Shown in pieces: positions 1 to 11,467 of a DNA stretch of 64,000 bases (its first letter is position 1; the number at the start of each line of letters is the position of its first letter). Origin of the DNA: Erpobdella octoculata (taxonomy: Eukaryota > Annelida > Clitellata > Hirudinida > Erpobdellidae); assembly GCA_963978895.1 (NCBI GenBank), contig OZ022240.1, positions 5,084,680 through 5,148,679 on the forward strand, read 5' to 3'. Position numbers and translations under genes: made by a program. The notes beneath the pieces were generated by a model. The model was not told where the DNA came from and did no database searches. It saw only the letters and a list, made by a program, of their open reading frames with translations.

Positions 1-65
1 ATAACATAGGGGTTCTTTTAAATTACATATCACGTTCAATAAAATTACACAAAAGTATTTATTAC

Positions 66-1671
66 TTATTGGCAGAAGGTTGTTGAGACCCGGGAGCTGC
101 TTGAGTGGAAAAGCTGTTAGCTGCTGGGATACTTTGAGAGAACTGACGTAAAAGCGCAGTGAGCATTGATGCGGTGTCTTTTGCGAGACTAATTACAACA
201 TATAAATTAATTACCATTATAATTTTTAAATTTCAGTAAACAAAATATAAATAATATTAATTAGTTACTTGCTGGTAGGAGGAAGTTGAGGCCCAGCAGC
301 CACAGGGGTGTCTTGGGAGAACCGATGTGGTCGCATGGTCAAAGTTGTGGGACTAAAAATAAACACATGCATAAATTACATTTCTCATTTAAAAATAAAA
401 CAGCAAAAAAAAAATTACTTATTGATAGAAGTAGGTTGAGGCCCAGGTGCTGCTTGAAAGGAAGAATGGTTGATTCCTGGGACATTTGTGACTTGCACCG
501 ATGTTGTATCCAACACGAGACTAAAACATAATAAAATTTTTAATTACTTTTTTTTTCGTCTTGCAATTTTGTCTGCTTGTGAATATGCCCGAACAACCAA
601 ATTGCGCCAGAGAAACTTTCATGTGCTCATTCGCAAGCATTTAATTATAACATGCTATATTAAATTTGTGCTAAAATTCATTGAATTGTTTTTATGTATT
701 TTTAATTCTTTCATTATCCACGTGAATCAGCCATTTTTATTGAAAATTCAATATTTATATCTAAAAAACCTGACTGAAAATTTGGATTCAGCACCCAAAA
801 ATTAGCTAAAACCTATTTTAATAGCTTACGGCAAAAACTGTGATGATACTGACCACCCAATAATTTCTGATAACCATATTATTTATGCTCAATCACACAG
901 TTTCAAGCAGATGCCACGATAATTTATATATAAATATGATCCGATTAAACTAGGTATTATTGATATGAATAATTCTTTGTCATTTTAAATGGCTATCATT
1001 AAATATAAACTTTTGTAAGCAATTAAGAATACAAACAAATTACATGTTGGTGTAGAATTGAGATTCCATAGTAGCTTGAGATGGCAGATTGTTGGTCAAG
1101 CCATTGATGGAAGATGATGTGAATAATGAGGACACGTGTACCCCATATTCATCAGGAATATCAACTACCTGGAAAAAATTTTCATTAAAATTTATTTTAA
1201 AATAAAGATAATGCTCTTTATCTTTATATATCATCGTGTTTCATATATTTAAAACCGGTTGCATTGAAGCAACCCAGCAAAAAGTACTGAGCCTTTCAAA
1301 ACGAAGTCCAATGCACTGTACAGTAATCCGCTCTCCCTTTAGGCTTTAACTTTCGCAGCCTCACTCCAGCGGGGTTCTTTCAAATATGTATTCCAAATAT
1401 AGTACATAATCAACAAAGAGCTCCCAAAAATTATGCACAGAGATACCTACTGCATATTTCCTAAAAAAAAATATAGTACGCATGGAACAAGGAATAATAG
1501 TCTCCAAATATAAATTTCTATTTTTAAGTTTTTGAAAGAAACTGTACAAGAACCTTACCTACTTGTGTTAGCTAATAAATAGCCTCTTAAAAATGGAAAT
1601 TGTAACTGCTACATGACTGTAATTTAATTGATATTACACTACATTTGTTTTTTTTAATGTCCATTATTATC

Positions 1672-1709
<38 letters not shown>

Positions 1710-2097
1710 GTTGTTTTATTTTGTCACTTTTCTATGTGTTTACAGCTGAAATTGTATTACTCCGCTAAATTCTAAAAATATCAATGCGCCTAAAAAATTG
1801 TCATAGTGTTTTAAAACTGATTTAGCAGTATAAAGGAAATACCGAAGCATTTTCTATCGCGGATCATAAATTTATCCTTTCTACTTTCCCCTGGCTTTAA
1901 ACTTAAACCAGGATTGCGATTGGTTTGCAAAATCGAGGCGGAGCTGTGCACCGTCCTAAAAGCAAACCTGACCTGTTGAGAAACTGGAAATTTTGAGAAT
2001 AACAATGAGAGATAAAGTGATACACATCTACAACAAAAGCACTCACCTCAACTTCGTCATCGTCGATCAGCGACATCTTAACTTCGGGCGGATCCAT
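66..2097 (-). CDS. 5' part of an unrecognised multi-exon gene (five exons, continues off the left edge)
   Basis: Read on the minus strand, exons at 2047-2097, 1044-1168, 419-520, 269-352 and 66-188 have GT-AG borders and join in one open frame (161 codons plus 2 nt). Exon 1 starts at the ATG at 2097 and encodes an acidic MDPPEVKMSLIDDDEVE. Exon 2 continues VVDIPDEYGVHVSS. Exons 3-5 all have phase-2 borders and similar C-terminal halves (QAAPGPQPTS, VAAGPQLPPTS, QAAPGSQQPS), so they look like tandemly duplicated exons. The product is rich in Ser, Gln, Pro and Thr and has no visible catalytic motif; I do not recognise the family. The next 3' exon lies outside the window. The gene is divergent from the DRC12-like gene and the two may share an upstream region. 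The frame and splice sites are seen directly; that it is a real gene is inferred from five consistent phases in a row. Confidence 0.72.
1672..1708. repeat. (TTA)n microsatellite in an intron
   Basis: About twelve TTA/ATT units in the first intron of the minus-strand gene. Confidence 0.9.
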
Positions 2098-2704
2098 GAC
2101 AGGAGCGCGCGTAGTGAAAATGAAATGAAAAGTGAAAATGAGCGCCAGACAACATTCACTTAATTCATTGGTATGTAAATCAGCTGGTCCAACGTGTGAA
2201 TTGGCGCCTTTATCGCCAAAAATTGATGTACACTTTCCACATCTTAAACTTGCAAATACAACTATAAATGTCTAGTGTTATAAATTTAATTGTGTATTTT
2301 CAAACATCATTACATCAACGAAAGAATTGCCGCGTTAGCACTGATTTCACAAGAAGCCTTTATTGTTCAGATGATCGACCTTTTTAATTAGATGTTTCAA
2401 TTTAATCTAGATTTAATTTTGAAAAATAGGATTTATGGAATTTGCGCGCATCCATGCAATCGTGACCTGGCAGCATATATCCTATCTACAACTGAAATTA
2501 AGTGTCTTACGTCAATACGTAACTGAGCACACAAACGTGTTTGCGATGAAAACATAAAACAGTGGAGCTGACCATCTGTTTGCCGCCCGCCTCCTTCTTC
2601 CTAGTTGGCGGTGACTAGTTGGCCTGGCCTGTACGCCCTGTATAAATAAAACTGATTTTTAGCGTATATATTTTGGACTGTCCGTCCCATACAGGGCCGT
2701 GTTT
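2098..2704. promoter_or_regulatory. Probable divergent upstream region between two genes
   Basis: The region lies between the minus-strand start codon at 2097 and the plus-strand DRC12-like gene. It has CG-containing blocks near 2105-2125. A short ATG reading frame at 2138-2170 (MSARQHSLNSL) ends at a GTATGT donor and could be a first plus-strand exon, but nothing else supports it. Head-to-head arrangement suggests a shared promoter; no TATA box or defined site is evident. Confidence 0.35.
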
Positions 2705-2993
2705 CAGTGGCGTAGCGAAGGTATCTGGCGTCCGGGGGAAAGGTATAAAAAGTGCACCCCCATCTTCCACTATTTTCCCAATTATATGTTATATGACCGA
2801 AATCGAGGGAACGAAAGGTGCCCGAGGCATATCCAGGGCTAGGTGAGCCCCCTCCCCAAGAAAATTTTAGAAATCATTTGTGTGAAATAGTGCAAAAATA
2901 CGATTTGTTAATTTTACATGTTTAACATGTTCAATAATGATTAAACTTTGGTGAAATTGTTGTCTTTCTTTTTGCTTTTTGGCGCCCCCAGAA
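2705..2993 (+). mobile_element. hAT-type MITE, 3' end truncated
   Basis: It begins CAGTGGCGTAGCGAAGG and runs to TTTTTGGCGCCCCCA. It matches, over most of its length, the complete copy at 25241-25558, whose other end is the inverted TTCGCTACGCCACCG. This copy lacks the last ~25 bp. It has no coding capacity. Confidence 0.75.
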
Positions 2994-3094
2994 TAGACAC
3001 ATTTTATAGTGTTTTTTTTATTTAAATGCTTTTATTTAACTTCACTTGTCTCTCTGTTTTTCTGTGATGATCAAATCTTAAAAACAAAAATTCA

Positions 3095-3215
3095 CCACTT
3101 TTCGACCACGTAGAGCTCTAAAACTTTCAGGAAAGCTTTATTCTGGATGACAATATCATAATGAATTGAATGTTTCCGTTTAGGCCTTAAATCAATTAAA
3201 ATTAATCAAAGTTGT
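3095..3215 (-). repeat. Fragment of the purine-rich, hairpin-ended repeat family
   Basis: The reverse complement matches 61355-61482 (shared words include AAAGCTTTATTCTG and ACTTTCAGGAAAGC in this orientation). The hairpin end of the family is absent here. The insert lies within or upstream of the DRC12-like gene. Confidence 0.6.
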
Positions 3216-3690
3216 CCGTTAGGGTTAGGGTTAGATAACAACTAATACATAAATTTATGAATTTTGATTTCATTTGAAAGAAATAAACAATGTACAGATT
3301 GAGCGTAACGGTTGTTTTAGATTCAAAAATTTTAGTTCGTTGATTCAGATGAAGAGGCAAATAAAAGCATTTTTTTAAATTTATTTTTTATCTTTACTTG
3401 TCCCGATACCCTCCAAAATTGCAAAAGTCGCCTTTTTGACCTGACATCCCAGTAATGAATGCCACGTGACTGATTACAGCCAAAATAGAAAACTTGCTGA
3501 CTCAAATTGTGAGTAAGGTTGTAGTGCAGTTGAATATCATTTAATATATACCTTTTTTGTACATGACGCGCGCGTTATACCGATACGTTTGTACACGTTT
3601 TAGCGCGTTATATGCGTTTTATCGCGTTATATGCGTGTACACTTAATATCAAGCCTATGTATATATTCTTAAAATTTAATTTTATTTCAG

Positions 3691-6536
3691 ATCTCTCAAG
3701 GCAATATAAAACCATGCAAACTGATCTGAGCTTCAAAATCCAAGAACTTCAACACCAGCTCGATTTGAATAAATCAAAATTAGGTAGTATATATTTTTCG
3801 ATAGAAAAATTTGCAATATTTTTCGAATGTCTACTTGTGAAATTATGTTGAGAATGTTTGAATTGTACTCTTAGTACTCAAAAAGTTCGTAACCGTGAAC
3901 TATCTTTAATCTATACCTATACAAAAAACATCTATATCAAAATGACTGTCTGTATGCATGTCCTTTATGCATTGCTACACCATTCATCCGATCGTAATGA
4001 AATTTTCACACAACCTTCAGAGTCAATGGGAGGCAATTATAGTGAAAAAAAATTGAAATCGGTCACAAAAAGAGCGGAGCGGGAGAGCAAGCGGAAACGG
4101 GAACGGGGAAACATTCGGGAACGAAAAATTGACCGAGAGCGATAGAACGAGTGAGAAAGAGAAAGGGCCGGGAGCGAAAAAGCGATTGGGAGCGGGAAAG
4201 CGATTGGGACCGGGAAAGCTATCGAGAGCAAGAAAGCGACCGGGAACGGGAGACAAGCGGGAACAGGAGAGCGACCTGGAGCGTAAGAGCAAGCGGGGAA
4301 GGAAACGGGGCGAGAGAGAAAAACGATAGAAAAACCTCTAAAAACCCCGGGCAACGCCGGGTAACCGGCTATATAGTGAACAATAATAAATGTATAAGTT
4401 ATATACACACATTGGATGGCTTGCTATTTTGATCTTTATTTAAATTTAGCTTTTTCACCTATTAAAATAAAACAATAGAAGAAAATAATTTTCAAAGATG
4501 AAATGGTGGAAAAATTAAACTTTCGCTCCTGTGCGAAATTGCCGAAAGAATAGAACGTACGTCAAAACAATTAGGTAGAAGCAGGAAATACTAATATGAT
4601 AGTTCGATTATGATTGACAGTAAAGAAACAGCAGTAATTTTCTTCCCTACATCAAAAACACGACTCGACCTCGACCCATTTTCCAGTTTGTACAATAAAG
4701 AGTCGTATACACATCCTAAAAAACAAGCAAAGATACTAATGAATTTTCATGCAATTTTTAGCCTATCAAGTTCTTCGGGCTTCAGTGAATCTATTACAAA
4801 CCAATTAGAATGTTGGTAGGAGGCAAACAAGACCAAGACTTGCTCAAACAGTTTAGACAGCATTTCAGATATAGTTAAGCTCAGTCGGAGTGAGACTCTA
4901 AGACACTCAGCTATTAAAGTTGAATTGATAAAAATGATTTATTTATTTTTTAAATAAACATGTACCTACAAAAAAACTAGACTGATAACTAACTTAAAAG
5001 AAATGGGTAAGGCTTGGTCGGGTCACCAATTTAAGAGAGGTTATGGGTCGGGTAGACAAAATTTGACCAATGGACACTGGACAACAACTTAGCTCCATTC
5101 CTACTTACTTTTATGGCTTACTACATCATGATTATATATTGATGAATTAATGTGTAAGAAACTGAAAAAGCGTCAAGATATCAAGTTTTATAAGTTGGAT
5201 CATACTTTATAAAAATCTTGATGTAACTTGTTTGTTATGTTTAGGCCTACCAGAATAGGCTGTCGATCCGGTTGTTTTATCAAGATGTCCTTGATTGTCA
5301 CACCCCATAGGGGGGGGGGGGGGCGATGTTTTAAGTATGTAGTTTTTCCAACAAGTTTTCTAAACCTGTTTAGAGTTTTTACTTTATAAACACAGCTGAT
5401 GATCGGGGGTAGTCGTAGGTACTTTGTTACTTTTCTCTTTTTTTTCAAAAAACGCCGAGGACAGCCGCTTCACAAAATGACGCCCATGTCTACGAGACCA
5501 CCGCCCCCAGACTTCCAAAAAAATTTTTTTTTTTAAATAAGTAACTACAGTCCCCCGTCGACTATTTTTTTTTAGAAAAGCACTACGAAAGCCAAGCATA
5601 TGTCAGGTAACCTATCAGTAAAAACCCCCACTAATGTTTTGAGGGGCACTCAGACCTTAAGCCCCGGAACTGTTTTGGTACAATCACATAAGAAATGTAG
5701 AGGATGTAACTTTGAAAAATTACGTAGTTGCACTAATCAGCTTTTATATTATGTTTTAGATTGGACAGAACAGGAATTAAAGAAGACAATTGATGAAAAG
5801 AACAGCATAAAGAGAGAAAAAGATGCCAAAATTGATGTACTTAATTCCAAACTGACATCAGTCGTTGCTCAATATGAAAGCTTCTTCAATGTACGTTTTA
5901 GGATTATATAATAATTATCCAACCTGAATGATTTTGTTAACTTTTAAATTGTTTCATTAAATTTGGTCAGCCTGTTTACAGAAAAATTTGTTCCAAAATT
6001 AGGAATAATAAAAAAACTTCCACCAACTATTTTTATTTATCATATTTGAAAGCTTATTAGGCAGTAAGTTAATAATTTAATAATAAGATAGATGATGCAG
6101 CTTTAAAAAGTTCTACCTACTTTGTAATATGTGACCGGCACATATGCAATTTTTTGGACGCAGCAGTTCGGGGAACAACATCCAATTAATAACAGAAAAT
6201 CTATTTGAAATTAAAAAGTTGAATATGGATGAAATTTTCCAGAACTAAAAAAAGAGCAAGAAAAAAAATTTCCTAATTTACTAGGATTATATAGTACAGT
6301 CATTTTAATATAATTGTATGCGTTTTGATGATTTATCGTTGAGAAATTCGGCCATAACATTTCTTTTAACTAAATCTGTAAAATAATTGAACTTTTATTT
6401 CCGCCAGAACTATATGGATAGCTTAATGTCAAGAATGATGTCATCAAAGATGGAATGGCAAAACAAGGCCTCGAAATTGAAAATTGTTGACGACCAGCTT
6501 CTTCACGAGCTTGGATTAGAAGATTTCAATAACTGA
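3691..6536 (+). CDS. DRC12: Dynein regulatory complex subunit 12 (CCDC153)-like, last three exons
   Basis: Exons at 3691-3783, 5760-5890 and 6408-6536 are bounded by AG acceptors (TTTCAG, TTTTAG, CGCCAG) and donors (GTAGTA, GTACGT). Their phases agree and they end at a TGA. The joined product is a charged coiled coil: LSRQYKTMQTDLSFKIQEL, then KKTIDEKNSIKREKDAKIDV, then NYMDSLMSRMMSSKMEWQ, closing with HELGLEDFNN. The order SRQ-coiled coil, an IDxL-type helix, a WQ/WD-type motif and a GL-containing tail matches my knowledge of CCDC153/DRC12. That is a small subunit of the nexin-dynein regulatory complex, which links outer doublet microtubules in motile cilia. The N-terminal exons must lie between about 2.1 and 3.69 kb or are too diverged to see. 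The introns carry repeats (3942-4371). Confidence 0.68.
3942..4371 (+). mobile_element. Purine-rich short repeat with hairpin terminus (intronic copy)
   Basis: It starts near ATGACTGTCTGTATGCATG, continues through ATCCGATCGTAATGAAATTT into a long purine block made of degenerate GAGCAAGCGGGAAAGGAAAC-like units, and ends CCCGGGCAACGCCGGG followed by TAACCGGCT. The last part can fold as CCCGG-loop-CCGGG. Related copies lie at 30203-30385, 31351-32018, 61355-61649 and 3095-3215. No protein is encoded: the R/E/K-rich open frames here are by-products of the purine repeat. A Helitron-like origin is possible because of the 3' hairpin and CTAG-type end, but this is inference. Confidence 0.7.
4372..5759. 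other. Intron of the DRC12-like gene, no gene seen
   Basis: AT-rich intronic sequence with an uninterrupted G run near 5311-5323 and a run of T near 5523-5535. No coding exon of the gene is seen before 5760. Confidence 0.6.
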
Positions 6537-6575
6537 TCATATTTGTTTTGTTCATCTACTTTATAAAGCAATTTC

Positions 6576-6581
6576 AATAAA
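6576..6581 (+). promoter_or_regulatory. Polyadenylation signal AATAAA of the DRC12-like gene
   Basis: AATAAA lies 40 nt after the stop codon, followed by a T/G-containing stretch. The spacing fits a short 3' UTR. Confidence 0.6.
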
Positions 6582-6599
6582 TGTGATCATTTCACAAAA

Positions 6600-7880
6600 C
6601 AACAATGGGACTTTTATCTATTTTTCTCTTACTCTAACTTGTCTTTAACTTCTCAAATTTACTGTCTAAAAATCATATTCAGAGGCATAGCTAGGTCTCC
6701 AGGCTCCAAACAGTTTTTAAGTAAGTACATGTGAAAGAAAATGAACCCCTCTTATAAGAATTATGAAAAATTTGAATTATCAATGGAATTTTTTAATCTA
6801 ATAAATTTCAATTTTTATGTTTAGAGAATCTTTGGAAGCTACACACTGTCATAACTAATCTTAGTGTTTTCTGAAATATTACTTTGAGATTAAATAAACC
6901 AGGTAAACTTCAACATTAAGCATGGTTTACATAATTTAAAATAACAATCTTTATAATAACAATGAAGCAATATTGTCAGTGGCTGCAATCTTGTTTAAGC
7001 ATCCATGAAAATGATATCGGATAAGTATAAAGTTTGATGATCATTAGTCATGAAACTTCAAGTGTCTGATACAATCTTTGTCATAAAATCATCATTGAGT
7101 GATGTGGGATTTCAAAACTTTCTATTTCACCTGTAAAAATTGTAATTGTTTAAATATTCTGCCTTGAAATGCATTGCAATAAAACTAAATTGATATAAGA
7201 ACAATCATCACTATACAATACATACAATGCAATAACAAAGCCAAAACTGCAATTAAAATGAATATTTCTGAGCAGATGTTGGCTCTAGTAACAACAGCAT
7301 TAGCATTTAATGTTATAAGCAATGAAAAATAATTTCATAACTTTTGTTGGATTATTATTTTTAAAATGATAACTAATAATTTAACAAAACATGAAAATGA
7401 ATTAATGTGCACAAACCATTTAATCGAACAATAAACTTGAAACACATTTCATTCACTGGACCATTGACCACCAGTTATATTTGACCAGTTTCTTTATGTT
7501 CTTTTCACTTCTACCAATGTAAACAAGCTGCATAAATCATGTTGCTATCTTTGTGCAAGGTAGTCGTTTAAGTAGTTAAAATATAGTAGTTAACTACCTT
7601 TAAAGTAGTTAAAACCCATGGATATCTAGATATAACATAACATCTGGATGCATAACCTCACCAAGTAAGAATTTAACGTATACCTTACCAGGCGGGCACT
7701 TCTATAGGCTGGCCTGCATGCAATGTACCTTAGTGTGCAGTGACCGTGCATGCATGCGGCTTTGTTTTATGAACTCTTAAACAACGCGTGTGGTCAGTTT
7801 CCATTGCTTCTGTTCGTTATCATCGTTGTGCGTTTCTATCTTGTCTTGTAAGCCATTTATTTTTGTTTTAATAATTTAAA
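6600..7880. other. AT-rich intergenic sequence without a visible gene
   Basis: No supported exon. Near 7560-7620 there are repeated, partly inverted GTAGTTAAAA / TAGTTAACTACC words, which may be subterminal repeats of the transposon that starts here. I cannot define the element's end. Confidence 0.5.
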
Positions 7881-7888
7881 GTCTTAAA

Positions 7889-9729
7889 ATGGTTAACAAA
7901 TGTTCAGCTTTCGGCTGCAAAAGTGGTTATGAAAGTAGTAATACGGATATCTCTTTTCATACATTTCCGATTAACAATCCGGATATTTGTAACAAATGGA
8001 TTAAAGCGAATCAAAGGAAAGTTTTTCAACCTACCAAACATTCAACAATATGCTCTCTACATTTCTTGTCATCAGATTTTGTTGATCAGTTTACAGATTC
8101 AAATAAGTCATGGCTAAATCAAAAATTGCAATCACCAGTTGACAAAAAATAGAGAAGAAAATTGAAAAAAGATGCAGTTCCATCCATCTTCCCCAATGCA
8201 CCATCCTACTTATCAGCTCCCAAACAACAACCCCGACAAACGACAAAGGCCTATTCAGCATCTCGGCAAAAATTAGAACTTGAAAAGTTGGAAAAACAAG
8301 AAATTTCTTTTTTAAATAATAACACTTTAGCTGATTGTGGGTTGGAAGATATATTGAAAAAACTAAATGATGAAGAAACAGTTCCGCCTGGATATAAGTT
8401 TGTTGATATAAAAAAGCATGCTGGTTATTTATAACATTGATATTTTGCAGAGCATTCCCAGTGTGTTATATTCTATAACAATCGAAGATGATAAAAATGT
8501 TGTGGTTCATCATAAAGGAAAACAGCTGCCAAAATCTTTTCAGAAAGACTTAATTGAAAAAAAATTGTCAACCATGAACCAGCTGTTAAATTTGATGGCC
8601 CGACTAAAAGCATATAGTGATCACCTTTGAAGAGCACAAACAACTCACAAAGTTTCATCTGAAATTATGTTTGGATTTTTTTGAAGAGAATGCTACTGAA
8701 CATAATCAGCTACAATTTTTGGTTGATCAGTTTAAATTAATTGGAGTAAGTAAGCATGGATAAAATTATTTTCCTCAAACGTTCATTTGGTGCTACATCA
8801 TATATGCTACCAGTTGGGCAGCATACAGTAAACTTTTGCCAGATAATATTTTGTGCTTACCATCAATTAATAACCTCCAGAAATTGATAGAAAGAGTGAG
8901 AGAAAATACTGGACTGAACAATCTTGGATATTTGACCCTTCGTTTGAATTCGCTTAATCAGCTGGAAAGGAAATGTTTGTTAATTTGCTATCAAATTGAC
9001 GAAATTTATGTTGCAAAAAGAATTGAGTATTTTGAGGGTCACATGCAGGGTTTAACAGCAAAAGGAGAAGCAGCATGTACATTATTATGTTTTATGATTA
9101 AATCATTATGTCATAAATATAACGATATGGTAGCTATATATCCTATAAACAAACTTACTGCAGTACAGTTGCATGAATGCTACAGTGAAGTAATGGTTAT
9201 GATGGAAAAGTTAAATGTCAACATCGTTGGTATATCTGTTGACAACGCAGCTGTGAACAGAAAATTCTATGTTCAACATTTATGTAATGGATCCATACAA
9301 ACAAGCATCGATAGTCAGTCTAATGTTCGCCCTATTTTCCTTCTATTCGATTCCGTGCATAATCTAAAAAACATATATAACAACTTTTGCAATAGAAAAT
9401 TTTGTAATATACCAAATTTCCAGAGTAATTTTCTTAATGTTACTGAAAGTACTGCTAATTTTTCACACATAAAAGAACTTTATAAATTAGAATCAGGAAT
9501 GATCGTGAAAAAAGCTCACAAATTGACAGCAAAATTATTCAATCCTTGCTCAATAGAAAAAGTTTCTGTAAAGTTTGCTTTTTCAATATTTTGTGAAAGC
9601 ACCAGAGATGCTCTTAATTATTATTCAAACCACGGAGGCAAACCAGAATGGATTGGAACAGCAAAATTTGTTGAAATTGTCACAAAACTTTGGGAAGTGA
9701 TGAAAGATCTTGTGCCTGTGACCCCGTAG
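7889..9729 (+). pseudogene. P-element-type transposase with THAP domain, broken
   Basis: The first segment (7889-8152) encodes a THAP zinc-finger domain: MVNKCSAFGC at the start, HTFP, NKWIKANQRK, then CSLHFLSSDF (the C2CH pattern). A stop at 8150-8152 and at least two further breaks separate it from a coiled region (8162-8434) and from 8836-9729. That last segment reads QIDEIYVAKRIEYFEGHMQG, ISVDNAAVNRKFY and FDSVHNLKNIYNNF, the RNase-H-fold core typical of P-element/THAP9 transposases. The family cuts and pastes DNA using a DDE-like triad; the aspartates in DEIY and SVDN are visible. The 3' end is replaced by a reverse-transcriptase fragment at about 9722. This is a decayed mobile element rather than a host gene. 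Confidence 0.82.
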
Positions 9730-9882
9730 TCCTATTCTATTCGCTGTCTGGAAGTATCTTGATGCTGGAATATCTTCCTTGTTTTTCATCAGCTTGAATG
9801 TTTCAATGAGATCTTCTCTACTTCTTATTTCCAACATTGTTAAGCCACACTTGGACAGCCTCTGCCATTTTAGTACAAAGCG
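9722..9882 (-). mobile_element. Non-LTR retrotransposon reverse transcriptase fragment
   Basis: The minus strand reads LKWQRLSKCGLTMLEIRSRE then DLIETFKLMKN and RGHRHK. This is the block after the RT domain in CR1/Jockey-like ORF2 proteins (family pattern L..L....R.R.DLIE.FK...). Only about 50 codons remain. The fragment abuts the 3' break of the P-type transposase, so insertion or recombination here probably removed that transposon's right end. Confidence 0.6.
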
Positions 9883-9949
9883 ATTTTTACCAATTTAATC
9901 TCTAACGCAGTCGTCATTCTTCAACCTTATATCCTTTATATTTATTAGA

Positions 9950-11005
9950 TCGACCTGAAATCCGGAGAAAAGCGGGCTTGTTATGTTCGTGGAGAAGCAA
10001 GATACAAGCTTGCGAAAAATTTGATGAATGTTTTGCCGAGAGAAAGGCATATCAATGATTTAAATGTAATACCTGATGATATTTACGAATCCGGAAATCG
10101 TGACAGCGCACCTTCCGCAGCTGTTCTGAAAACCATTTTTCAGAATGGAATAAAAAACGACGCTCACATGAGGATGAGTTTCGAAGCCTGGAAATAATGA
10201 AACGTGAGCAAAGCAGTGACATTGATTAGTGCTGCATACAAAAAATTTCGTTTGATCCGCCTGGTCTTATGCTGTGGTCAAATGCAAGTTTAAACATTTT
10301 TAATTCCCAATGCCGAGAAGATATAATTTATCTTGATGCAACGGCAGCATCATTAAAAGACGCGTACACCCGTTTTACGTTTACGAGCTCGTTGTCAGAA
10401 ATCCTGTCAAAGGAGGTCCTCCATTTCCCGTTGCTTCCTATGTCTCTGCAAGTCACAATTTAGCTTCCATCGAATATTTTCTGAGGTCTTTCAAAACGGC
10501 ATACTCTGAACGCTTTGCATGGAAAAAAGATAAAAAACCGCGACTTTTAATGTGCGATGGATCTCCAGTCATTATGAAAGCTCTTAGTCTCTGTTTTGCT
10601 GACGATAGCCTAGAGTACCTAATGGAAGTGTATTATAGAATTGCGACAGGAAGAGCAACTAAAGACCTTCAAACCCCTATAATACACAGATGTCTTAGCC
10701 ACCTAATGAAAAACGCCAAAATTGCATCGAAAAAGTTTTTGGACAAAAGATGGAAAGTCGGAATGCGTTTTATAGGCTGCCTTGCAATGGCTGCTAAATT
10801 AGAAAAAATTTATAACCTTGTGGAGACAGCGTCAGTAGTTTTTGGAAGCCGATATGTTGGACGGTCAGTTATTGTTCACGACGAATTTTTGGAGGACCAA
10901 CTAAATAGAATTACGGAAGACAACAATCAAATGAATAACGTAACAGAGGAAGATAGTCCAATAAATAACATTTCTGAAGAAGGTAGTCAACTTAAAACTG
11001 TATAA
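9950..11005 (+). pseudogene. RNase-H/DDE-type transposase of unassigned superfamily, frameshifted
   Basis: Stop codons and frameshifts interrupt the frame, but the pieces line up: KSGEKRACYVRGEARYKL, then DIIYLDATAASLKDA, then RNPVKGGPPFPVASY and SHNLASIEYFLRSFKTAYS, then LLMCDGSPVIMKALSLCFAD and HRCLSHLMKNAK. YLDAT and MCDGSP look like the first two acidic residues of a DDE-like catalytic core. I have seen this block in repetitive proteins of many invertebrates, but I cannot assign it securely to MULE or another superfamily. The longest open piece is 10550-11005, ending in an acidic Asn-rich tail. Confidence 0.6.
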
Positions 11006-11154
11006 TTTTTGCTTTAATTTTTTTTTCAGTAACAATATTATACTATTAGTAATTATTAACATTTACACAGATGAATTTACTGAACATGAAATGGCTATCA
11101 ACAGCGAACGTGATTGCATATTTGTTCAGAATATTAAGTTGACTTCTTTCTGTC

Positions 11155-11421
11155 GTGAATTTGAGAATTGTTACAATGGCGCCAGTGATAAACACAGCTA
11201 AATGTGTTAATTGCGCTAAAATGAAAATGATAAACTACTTATCAGATGTAGGCAGCACTTTTGCCAATTTTAGTTCAAATGAATTGGTTAAAAAAGTCTT
11301 CATTCGGTATAATACAACACTGCCTTCGTCAGCTCCTGTCGAAAGATTGTTTAGTTCTGCAGGTCTAAGTGAAACTCCAAGACGAAACAGATTAACTGAT
11401 TCAATGTTTGAAAACTGTTAA
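11155..11421 (+). pseudogene. hAT transposase C-terminal dimerisation domain fragment
   Basis: It reads [16 protein letters not shown] followed by [14 protein letters not shown], the conserved hATC dimerisation block (normally the last ~80 residues of hAT transposases). No upstream RNase-H core belonging to it is visible; the preceding sequence belongs to another element. Confidence 0.72.
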
Positions 11422-11467
11422 ATAAGTAAACAATAATTTCATTTCATTGTTCAAGTGAAATGTAAGT

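Noticed and set aside
3220..3236. TTAGGG-type telomere motif
   Set aside because: Only two to three units; too short to be meaningful.
4023..4432. Long R/E/K-rich and P/F/S-rich open frames on both strands
   Set aside because: They arise from the purine-rich repeat; all frames lack stops for the same compositional reason.
7889..8152. THAP protein as a host gene
   Set aside because: The downstream frames are P-type transposase and the whole is broken by stops, so it is a transposon remnant.
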